Below the pieces are notes generated by a model. That model had not been told where the DNA came from and searched no databases. It saw only the letters and a program-made list of their open reading frames with translations. From the IMG/VR virus record IMGVR_UViG_3300017987_000073, positions 1 through 64,000 of that record: a stretch of DNA of 64,000 bases; one strand, 5' to 3'. Below, in pieces: positions 23,234 to 29,538 of the stretch; the first letter of the stretch is position 1, and each line of letters begins with the position of its first letter. The DNA is from a virus. A program made the position numbers and the translations under genes.

Positions 23234-23913
23234 TCCAACCCCCTCGCGTCGAACCGCGCCGGTCCGAGCCCGACCCCCGGGAAGTGCTTGTGACGCTCCG
23301 TCCCGTCCGCCAAGTCGACCAACTTCTTCGCGGCCCCCTCCACCGGCGCCGTCTCCGCGTCCACCGGGACCTCCGCCTCGGGCAGTCGCCGCACCCCGAC
23401 CAGCTCCGGAGCCAGCAGGTGGTAGACCCCCAAGTTCGGCGGTCGGTGCCAATAGTCGAGGGCGATCCGGAGCGCGTGGTCCATCACCTCGTGGATCTGC
23501 ACCTTCGCCCGCGTGGTGAAGGACGAGGGCTCACTCGTCGTCCCCAGCGTCACGAACCGCTTGACCGGCGCGCCGGCGTTCACCAGGTTCAGGAGAAGGT
23601 CGACCCCGCCGTTGACGTACCCGCTCCACGCCACCCGGTAGAGGGCCCACTCCCGCTCCACCGGGTGTCGACACGCCAGGTGAATCACCGCCTCGACCTC
23701 CCCGAACCGCTCCACCTGGAAGTGCGCGTGGTTCACGTCCGCCCGGACGTAGGTCACCGAATGCTGTGGGTTCCGGAACTTCGGCTCCTCCCCCTCGTCC
23801 AGCCAGCACGTCGAGTGATCGTCCACCACGATCGCTCGGTGCCCCCGCTCGACCAACTCGTCGACCACGTGGGACCCCACGAATCCGCACCCACCCGGGA
23901 TCAGAACGATCAT
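23230..23913 (-). CDS. truncated extended-SDR NAD-dependent epimerase-like protein
   Basis: The N-terminus has the Rossmann motif GGCGFVGSHVVDELV (GxxGxxG) at 7-21, VVDDHS after strand 2, and VIHLAC. The family normally has a catalytic YxxxK after a Ser/Thr; here the matching region reads TLGTTSEPSSFTTRAKVQIH, and no YxxxK is present. Length is 227 residues against about 310 for the family. It binds NAD by fold but may be catalytically inactive or altered. Epimerases modify nucleotide sugars, possibly for a glycan or DNA glucosylation pathway. Confidence 0.75.
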   Translation of the reverse strand: MIVLIPGGCGFVGSHVVDELVERGHRAIVVDDHSTCWLDEGEEPKFRNPQHSVTYVRADVNHAHFQVERFGEVEAVIHLACRHPVEREWALYRVAWSGYVNGGVDLLLNLVNAGAPVKRFVTLGTTSEPSSFTTRAKVQIHEVMDHALRIALDYWHRPPNLGVYHLLAPELVGVRRLPEAEVPVDAETAPVEGAAKKLVDLADGTERHKHFPGVGLGPARFDARGLE

Positions 23914-24260
23914 CGGTGAGCTCCGATCCGGCGCTTCCGCCGCGTCGTCTTCCTCACCCGCTTTGCGCTCCGCTTCGGCTTCAGAGTGATCGTCTGCGCG
24001 ATCACGTCGACGCTAGCCACCTCCATCCACCACCCCTTTACCGGCCCGACTTCGTCGCCGACGTTGAACCGGGGCCACCCGTCGGGAACGGCGGTTCCCG
24101 GGAGCGGCTCGCTGTCCGGCTCGAGCTCCTCCACCCTCTTCTTCGCTCGAGCGAGCACCTGCTCCACCGTCTCCGGAGGCTTCCTCGGCGGGAGGATTTT
24201 CTCCACCCCGTCCTTCAGGTCCTTCGCCACCTCGTGCAACCTTCCAGTATCTGGGTTCAT
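23910..24260 (-). CDS. hypothetical protein, 116 residues
   Basis: The ATG at 24260 is preceded by an AAGGAG seven bases upstream. Residues 1-50 are helical (LHEVAKDLKDGVEKILP...), then a strand segment GWPRFNVGDEVGPVKGWWME and a very basic KRSAKRVRKTTRRKRR tail. The tail suggests nucleic-acid binding. It may be joined upstream to the frame at 24375 by a one-base indel. Confidence 0.6.
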   Translation of the reverse strand: MNPDTGRLHEVAKDLKDGVEKILPPRKPPETVEQVLARAKKRVEELEPDSEPLPGTAVPDGWPRFNVGDEVGPVKGWWMEVASVDVIAQTITLKPKRSAKRVRKTTRRKRRIGAHR

Positions 24261-24375
24261 TTTCCATCTCCTTCAACTTCGCGAAAACCGGGGTCGCGTC
24301 CGGCGCGTGTTTCTTCAGGAGCTCGCGGAGCTCCCGGATCTCACGACGTCCGTCCTCCAGGTGGAAGGTCGTCAA
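24013..24375 (-). CDS. overlapping open frame, probable frameshift remnant
   Basis: A TTG at 24375 overlaps the upstream TGA. The first 43 codons (LTTFHLEDGRREIRELRELL..., PDATPVFAKLKEMENEPRYW) look coding. Beyond that, the frame runs out of phase through the next gene with a Gly/Arg-rich composition. Either a short protein ends there after an indel, or it continues in the frame of the next gene. I think the 3' portion is not real. Confidence 0.35.
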   Translation of the reverse strand: MTTFHLEDGRREIRELRELLKKHAPDATPVFAKLKEMENEPRYWKVARGGEGPEGRGGENPPAEEASGDGGAGARSSEEEGGGARAGQRAAPGNRRSRRVAPVQRRRRSRAGKGVVDGGG

Positions 24376-24608
24376 CCGATCGACGCTCTCGTCCAGAGGA
24401 GCGCGACCACCTCCTCCTCCATCCGATCGGTCTGCTCCCCCTCCCCGGTCCGGGCCCGCTGGAGCGCCAAGCGGAGCGCCTCCCGCGCCGGTGAGTTGTT
24501 CACCTGCGTCTCGTCGTCGAGACCGATCAGATCCTCGTCCACCTCGATCTCGAACTCGTGCATCACCGCCGGCCGGTACACCCGGACGTAGAACGAGCTA
24601 ACTCCCAT
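24372..24608 (-). CDS. small acidic protein, 78 residues
   Basis: ATG at 24608. Strands (VRVYRPAVMHEFEIEVDEDL) are followed by helices (SPAREALRLALQRARTGEGE). It is acidic overall. No signature is recognised. Confidence 0.6.
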   Translation of the reverse strand: MGVSSFYVRVYRPAVMHEFEIEVDEDLIGLDDETQVNNSPAREALRLALQRARTGEGEQTDRMEEEVVALLWTRASIG

Positions 24609-24924
24609 AGCTCTCCTCCCAGTAGTGAGGCGACTCCAAGGCGAGCGCCTCGAGCTCCTCCACCGTCCGCTCCTCCGTCCCCGCGTCCTTGGCTTCGTCG
24701 CACATGAACTCCCCGTGCCAGCACGCGGCCCGGTGACAAGCGGCACAGACCGTCACCGTCCGCACCTCCTCACACCACGACGTCACCCCAAGGTTGTCCA
24801 GGAGGTTCCACAGAACCTCGTTCAACGCCTTCGGATCCTCCTCCTCGAGATCGACCGTGGTCTCCGCCGTGTCCTCGTTCCCGTTTCCCCGCGAAACCGA
24901 GACACCCACCTTGAACCGCTTCAC
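24598..24924 (-). CDS. hypothetical protein with Cys-rich C-terminus
   Basis: The GTG start at 24924 overlaps the endolysin stop. Strand-rich N-terminal part (KVGVSVSRGNGNEDTAETTV) leads to CAACHRAACWHGEFMCDEA, a dense Cys/His cluster that may bind zinc or haem-like cofactors, although CxxCH here is CAACH. It ends in an acidic helix. It sits at the end of the lysis gene. Confidence 0.6.
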   Translation of the reverse strand: MKRFKVGVSVSRGNGNEDTAETTVDLEEEDPKALNEVLWNLLDNLGVTSWCEEVRTVTVCAACHRAACWHGEFMCDEAKDAGTEERTVEELEALALESPHYWEESYGS

Positions 24925-26066
24925 TTGATCCTCCAGGACTTCAACTCGCGGTCGAGTCGCCCGTTCGTCGCCGGCCCGGCGTCCCCGTCCACCTTCAACC
25001 CTCGCCCTCGCTGGAAGATCCGCACCGATCGTCGAACCAGGTTCGGGTCGGCCTCGACCCCTCCCACGTAGTAACCGAGGCGATGCAGCGCCTCGATCGT
25101 CTCGTGGGGCGTGTCGATCACCCCCTCGATCCTCCGGGGATCGAAGTCGTCGATATCCTCCTCCGCCCGATCGGCCTGACGCTCGTCGAGCTCCTGGATC
25201 ATCCACGGATCGTCGTCGTCCTTGAATCCGTCCTCGACGTCGTCGTACTCGGCGAGCCAGACCAGATCGTCCACGTGCGTCTTGTCGAAGAGCACCGCGT
25301 TCCGGAGCTCGTGGAGATCCACCGGGAGGACGACGTCGTTCTTGTGGGGGTTCACGTTGTGGTGAGCGAGCATCCAGAGCGGATCTAGCGACTCGGGGTA
25401 CAACGCGTTCAGGTACCGCAGGATCGTGATCACCGTGGCCAACGACCCGCGGGAGAACGACTCCCAGAAGGACACGCCGCCCGACGTCTTGATCCGGATC
25501 ACCTTCATCCCCGCCGGGATCTTGGTCGTCCACTGCTCAGGCCACCAGTAGAAGTCGAGATCCTCGACGTCGTGACTCCCGAACTTGAAGAACTCGTCCC
25601 GCGTGATGTTCTCCGGGTTCGGACTCTTTCCCTTCAGGCACGGACGCAGAATCCCCGCGTTGCGAATCTCGGTCCCCGCGAGGTACCGATTGACGTGCCC
25701 CGCGTGCCACGAGGGTTGATAGGGGGGAACCACCTGCACAGCCTCCGCCCGGAGGTCATTGTCGAGCTCGAGCTCCTTCCGGAGCGCGTCGAAGCGCCGG
25801 TCGAGCGCCTTCGCGATCACCCAGTTGGAGGACGCCCGGTGCCCGAGCACGAAGTGTCGGATCGTCCCGGAGTACTTGACCCCCGCCGTGAAGTGGAGTA
25901 TGTGCCCGATCGGGTGCTCGTACAGCCACTCGTCGTAGCAATTCCCCGTCGGCCAGTGGGGGTGAAGCGTCTTCATCGCGACCCGAACGTACTCGGCCGA
26001 GTAGGCGGCGAACCTCTCGAAGAAGTCCTTCGCCTCCGCCTTGGTGTAGTGCGTCACTCTGTTCAT
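24921..26066 (-). CDS. endolysin: N-acetylmuramoyl-L-alanine amidase plus peptidoglycan-binding domain
   Basis: The 381-residue protein has an amidase_2-like N-terminal part: HPIGHILHFTAGVKYSGTIR, SSNWVIAKALDRRF, QPSWHAGHVNRYLAG, then LAHHNVNPHKNDVVLP. The His in HFTAG and in HHNVNPHK fit zinc ligands, and WHAGH is typical. The C-terminal 60 residues (TIEALHRLGYYVGGVEADPN, SVRIFQRGRGLKVDGDAG) are PG_binding_1. It cleaves the amide between MurNAc and L-Ala during lysis. The middle segment 260-320 is acidic and unassigned. Confidence 0.85.
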   Translation of the reverse strand: MNRVTHYTKAEAKDFFERFAAYSAEYVRVAMKTLHPHWPTGNCYDEWLYEHPIGHILHFTAGVKYSGTIRHFVLGHRASSNWVIAKALDRRFDALRKELELDNDLRAEAVQVVPPYQPSWHAGHVNRYLAGTEIRNAGILRPCLKGKSPNPENITRDEFFKFGSHDVEDLDFYWWPEQWTTKIPAGMKVIRIKTSGGVSFWESFSRGSLATVITILRYLNALYPESLDPLWMLAHHNVNPHKNDVVLPVDLHELRNAVLFDKTHVDDLVWLAEYDDVEDGFKDDDDPWMIQELDERQADRAEEDIDDFDPRRIEGVIDTPHETIEALHRLGYYVGGVEADPNLVRRSVRIFQRGRGLKVDGDAGPATNGRLDRELKSWRIK

Positions 26067-26458
26067 TCTCGTCTCCTGTCCACGACCACGATCACGTCGT
26101 ACACTCGCACGGGCGGACCGGGGTCGACGAAGTCCCTTATCCAGTGATCCGTCTCCTCGTTCCTCCGCTTCCGGAGGAGAAGTCGAATCTCGATCATCGT
26201 CAACCGAACGAACCCCGGGGGGTTGCCCCTAACCCTGGTCCGCCTCCGGATCTGACTCCGGACGCGGGAGAGGATCTGGTGAACCCGCTTGACCGGAGGC
26301 GAGGCGTACCCGTACCCCGGACACTCCTTGCACGTCGCCCCGCAACTCGGGCACCGACACCCCCGATCCACGAGGGGTCGATCCGGTGGCGTCGGGCAGT
26401 CACACGCCATCTTCCTCAGTCGCCCCGCCTGCAAAGCGAAGTTGTCGTCCACGTCCAT
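26063..26458 (-). CDS. cysteine-rich zinc-binding-like protein
   Basis: A CDCPTPPDRPLVDRGCRCPS and CGATCKECPGYG cluster contributes eight cysteines near the N-terminus, followed by a basic helical part (QILSRVRSQIRRRTRVRG) and strands (VRVYDVIVVV). The cysteines probably bind zinc. It overlaps the endolysin start by 4 nt. Confidence 0.6.
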   Translation of the reverse strand: MDVDDNFALQAGRLRKMACDCPTPPDRPLVDRGCRCPSCGATCKECPGYGYASPPVKRVHQILSRVRSQIRRRTRVRGNPPGFVRLTMIEIRLLLRKRRNEETDHWIRDFVDPGPPVRVYDVIVVVDRRRE

Positions 26459-26489
26459 CTTGCAGTACAGTTCCCGATCCTCCCCGGCT

Positions 26490-26924
26490 TCACTTCGACC
26501 GGTAGTACAACGTGACCTCGCTCAACGCCCGAGGTTTCCCGAGTTTCCTCCAGAGTCCCACCGAGAGGTCGACTACCGCGCGCCACCTCCACCCCGGGGG
26601 CGGCCGCCGCTTCACCCAGACCTTCCACCGTCCCTCGGCGACCGCCCGCTTCAGCTTCCCGCGGTAGATCCCGAAGGGCCCGGCGTCCTGCACCGTCGCC
26701 CACTCGCATCTCTTCGTCCGCCTCGCGCAGACCAGAACCGGCGTCCCGCACCCGATCCGCCACCACTTCCGGTGAGCAATGTGAACCTGATCCTCCGTGA
26801 ACTCCCCGCCGCAGGCCAGCTCGCCGGAATTGAACCCGTCCCCCGGTCGATAGACCGAGAGTCGCCCCCGCTCCATCTCGTACCCCGAGGAGAGCAGGCT
26901 CAGGATCACCGCCACCCAACTCAT
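26490..26924 (-). CDS. RlpA-like double-psi beta-barrel protein with N-terminal hydrophobic segment
   Basis: The N-terminus MSWVAVILSLLSSG resembles a short signal or anchor. Then come ELACGGEFTEDQVHIAHRKW, RIGCGTPVLVCARRTKR and WATVQDAGPFGIYRG, the RlpA/expansin DPBB pattern with its invariant VxDxGPF. RlpA members cleave glycan strands in septal peptidoglycan. It lies beside the amidase, so it may be a second lysis or cell-wall enzyme. Length 144 fits a single DPBB domain. ATG 26924 overlaps the upstream stop. Confidence 0.75.
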   Translation of the reverse strand: MSWVAVILSLLSSGYEMERGRLSVYRPGDGFNSGELACGGEFTEDQVHIAHRKWWRIGCGTPVLVCARRTKRCEWATVQDAGPFGIYRGKLKRAVAEGRWKVWVKRRPPPGWRWRAVVDLSVGLWRKLGKPRALSEVTLYYRSK

Positions 26925-27169
26925 CGAACCCGCTCCAACCAACGGTCGACGCCCCCGCGGATCCCGCGGAGCGCCGCGTCCTGCTTCTCCGTAACGTGGG
27001 ACTCCGTGTCGATCCACTCCACGATCCCCTCCACCTTCTCCTGAACCTCCTCCGCGAACTCCTCGGCCCCCAGCGGGAGCCGCCCGCTCTCCGCGTGCTC
27101 CCTCAACAGGTTGAGATCCGCGACCAACTCCTCACCGAAGTCGACCGCCTCGTCCGGTGTTATCATCAT
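26921..27169 (-). CDS. small helical acidic protein, 82 residues
   Basis: Two adjacent ATGs (27169 and 27166) exist; I take the first. The protein is acidic and helical (EAVDFGEELVADLNLLREHA), with a VTEKQDAALRGIRGGVDRWL tail like that of small phage proteins. Function is unknown. Confidence 0.6.
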   Translation of the reverse strand: MMITPDEAVDFGEELVADLNLLREHAESGRLPLGAEEFAEEVQEKVEGIVEWIDTESHVTEKQDAALRGIRGGVDRWLERVR

Positions 27170-27558
27170 TGCACCTCCGCTAACCGCTTGACCCGCGGTT
27201 TCCGCTGCATCTTAACCCGAGTTACACCCTTCTCCGCAAGCGTTCGATGTAAGGTTTCGTACACCTCGAGCCGCCGGCGAACCTCCCGCACGATCGCCGG
27301 CGGGAGAAGTTCCCACCCCCGACGTCCGAGCTCGTCTATCAACTCCGACGCCGGGAGCCGCCGCGGGATCTGCCCGAGCACCGTCGAGACGATCTCCGCC
27401 CCCACCTTCTTCCCGATCTTGTCCCCGGAGTAGCTCTCGACCACCTCGGCGACCGCACCCTCGACCGCCGACTCGAGGGAGTCCCGGAAGAGTCCCGTCG
27501 CGACGTCCTCGAGCTCCACGCGGTCCCCGCCCCGCAAGTCGTCGTACATCTCAGCCAT
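27166..27558 (-). CDS. hypothetical helical protein, 130 residues
   Basis: It has an acidic beginning (DDLRGGDRVELEDVATG), helices with GAVAEVVESYSGDKIGKKVG and a basic C-terminal tail (RVKMQRKPRVKRL). Overlap with the next gene is 4 nt. No motif is recognised. Confidence 0.65.
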   Translation of the reverse strand: MAEMYDDLRGGDRVELEDVATGLFRDSLESAVEGAVAEVVESYSGDKIGKKVGAEIVSTVLGQIPRRLPASELIDELGRRGWELLPPAIVREVRRRLEVYETLHRTLAEKGVTRVKMQRKPRVKRLAEVQ

Positions 27559-28069
27559 CTCCGACCTCCTTCGCGAACGGCTGATCCAGCACGTTCACGG
27601 GTTGCTGCTTCGTCGTCCGCAGGAAGCCCCGACGCTCCGACTCCGGGAGGTCCTCCAGCTTCACCTCACCGGCGCGGATCCGGAGCTCCGTCCGAAGGAG
27701 CTGGGCGATCACGTAGGCGTCCGCCACGTTCCCCGCGGCCCCGTCCGTCTTCCCGAACTCCAGGAAGTTCCGACCCTCCCACTTGTCCCGACACGCGAGG
27801 ACCATGTCCGCCTTCTCGGCGTCCCCCCGCCCCGTAGCGAAGATCTTGACCCCCTGGACGTCGTAGGCCCTGAAGGGGATCCCCAGAAGCAGGAGCTCGA
27901 TCCTCACGAGCCCCCCGACCTCTCCGAGCGAGTGCGCGAACGCCTTCCGCGCCAGAGCGTAGTCCTCGAGCGCCGCGTGGGTCGGCTTCCACTTCGCCAG
28001 GAACGCCCCCAGGTTGACCCGCAGGTCCGCCAACCGAAGCACTCGCCCGAGCTCGTCCCCCGCCTTCAC
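27551..28069 (-). CDS. ruvC: RuvC-like Holliday junction resolvase, C-terminal part (frame-broken)
   Basis: This segment contains THAALEDYALARKAFAHSLG (catalytic Glu), ADMVLACRDKWE and DGAAGNVADAYVIA (the D..D/H end), as in RuvC. It lacks the N-terminal VGIDQS, which is present in the next upstream frame. Joining the two needs one base at about 28105, so the complete resolvase would be about 230 residues. It cuts Holliday junctions. Confidence 0.75.
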   Translation of the reverse strand: MKAGDELGRVLRLADLRVNLGAFLAKWKPTHAALEDYALARKAFAHSLGEVGGLVRIELLLLGIPFRAYDVQGVKIFATGRGDAEKADMVLACRDKWEGRNFLEFGKTDGAAGNVADAYVIAQLLRTELRIRAGEVKLEDLPESERRGFLRTTKQQPVNVLDQPFAKEVGDG

Positions 28070-28242
28070 CTCCCGCGGCGCGAGCGCGCCGAGTTCCCTC
28101 TGCTTCTTGCGGCGGTCTTGTTGTCGGCGTAGTACATCAGATCGACCAGCGCGCCGTCGACCAACGCGACGGCCGCCGTCCCGCGCGCCGACTGATCGAT
28201 CCCGACCAACGGTCCGGACCCCGCTCCGATCAGTCGCTTCAC
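28066..28242 (-). CDS. ruvC: RuvC N-terminal part in a different frame
   Basis: It starts at GTG 28242 overlapping the methyltransferase stop, reads PLVGIDQSARGTAAVALVDG (catalytic Asp in GIDQS) and reaches a stop at 28066. The natural continuation (KKQRELGALAPREVKAGDE) is found in the frame of the next gene, shifted by one base within GCAAGAAG. Probably an A was lost or miscalled. Confidence 0.65.
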   Translation of the reverse strand: MKRLIGAGSGPLVGIDQSARGTAAVALVDGALVDLMYYADNKTAARSRGNSARSRRGR

Positions 28243-29105
28243 CGCTTCCTCCTGTCTTCCATCAACCGCCTCGCCGCGGCCCGCACCTGCTCCGGATCCC
28301 GCTCCACGTAGTAACAGACCCGCTTCGCTCGATCCGCCGCGACCAACGTCGTCCCCGTCCCCCCGAAGAGGTCCATAACCAGACCCCCCTGGGTGCTCCC
28401 GGTCCGTACGAGCTTCTCGATCACGTCCAGCGGCTTCTGAGCTCGGTTCAAGAACTCCCCGTCCTCCCTCCGAAGTCGCTCGACGGTGTGCACCACCGGC
28501 CGCTCGACCCACCACGGGCAAACCACCGGGAAGAACTCCCCGTCTGGCGCCGCGACGAACCAGCTCCGCTGCTTCGGGAGGTTGTCCAGATAGAAGGGAG
28601 CCCCGACCCCCGAGCTCATCACCAGGAATTCGCATGCCGAGGCGACGCAGGCCTTTCTGATCGAGTGTGGCGGGTTCGACTTGGCCCACACGTAGGTGGG
28701 CCACACCTTGAGACCCACCGACCGGAGCGCCCGCTTCACGTCGGAGAGCCACCAGTCCGAGGTCCAGACCCACACGTTCGCGTGTGGCGCCAGACGTCCC
28801 GCCGCGGACGCCAACCGCTGGAGGAGTTCCTCCATCTGCGCGTCGTCGACTTTGTCCCACTTCTCCTCGAAGTGCTGGTCCTTCCGATCCCTCCGCTCCT
28901 TGGAGTTGGTCTTCAGGGACGTCAATCGACTCGCCACGTCGGCGAGTTGGTAGGGCGGATCGGCGACCACGAGCTCGACGTTCCCGATCCCGATCAGGTC
29001 CTTCAGGAACTTCGCGTCCGTGGCGTCCCCGCAAGCGACCACGTGACCCACCTCCGGGTCCTCCCAGACGAACCCGGGAGCTATCTCCGCGCGCAGGTTC
29101 TTCAT
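28239..29105 (-). CDS. DNA N6/N4 methyltransferase, beta-class order
   Basis: The 288-residue protein has VVADPPYQL (motif IV, DPPY) near residue 48 and VMDLFGGTGTTLVAADRAKR (motif I, FxGxGxT) near 245, so IV precedes I. Such enzymes transfer a methyl from S-adenosylmethionine to N6 of adenine or N4 of cytosine. No restriction enzyme is adjacent, so it is a solitary phage methyltransferase, perhaps protecting against host restriction. Confidence 0.85.
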   Translation of the reverse strand: MKNLRAEIAPGFVWEDPEVGHVVACGDATDAKFLKDLIGIGNVELVVADPPYQLADVASRLTSLKTNSKERRDRKDQHFEEKWDKVDDAQMEELLQRLASAAGRLAPHANVWVWTSDWWLSDVKRALRSVGLKVWPTYVWAKSNPPHSIRKACVASACEFLVMSSGVGAPFYLDNLPKQRSWFVAAPDGEFFPVVCPWWVERPVVHTVERLRREDGEFLNRAQKPLDVIEKLVRTGSTQGGLVMDLFGGTGTTLVAADRAKRVCYYVERDPEQVRAAARRLMEDRRKR

Positions 29106-29108
29106 CGG

Positions 29109-29528
29109 TTAGAAGGGGATATCGTCGTCGAAGGGTGAGTCGCCGTATTCTTTCCCATCGCCTCGATCGGACTCCTCGGACGTCCGCTCCGACTTGGGCT
29201 TACCCAGGAAGATCACGTTCTCCGCGACGACCTCGGTGATCCACCGCCGTTCGCCGTCCTTGTCCTCCCAGCTCCGAGTCTCGATCCGTCCCTCGACGTA
29301 AACTTGCTGACCCTTCACGAGCCACTCGTGACACTTCTCCCCGAGCGCCCCCCACGCGACGACCTTGTGCCAGGTGGTCTTCTCGTTCCAGTTGTCGTCC
29401 TTGCCCTTCCACGACCGACTCGTCGCAATCGCGAAGTTGCAGATCGCCGTCCCGCTCGAGATGTACCGAAGCTCGGGGTCCGCCCCGAGCCGTCCGAGCA
29501 AGGTCACCTTGTTGACCGTCTTCTCCAT
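29109..29528 (-). CDS. ssb: single-stranded DNA-binding protein
   Basis: The 139-residue protein begins VNKVTLLGRLGADPELRYIS and continues WHKVVAWGALGEKCHEWLVK and GQQVYVEGRIETRSW, the OB-fold of bacterial SSB. It ends with an acidic tail DSPFDDDIPF, which recruits partner proteins. It coats ssDNA in replication and recombination. Confidence 0.95.
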   Translation of the reverse strand: MEKTVNKVTLLGRLGADPELRYISSGTAICNFAIATSRSWKGKDDNWNEKTTWHKVVAWGALGEKCHEWLVKGQQVYVEGRIETRSWEDKDGERRWITEVVAENVIFLGKPKSERTSEESDRGDGKEYGDSPFDDDIPF

Positions 29529-29538
29529 CGAATCCTCC

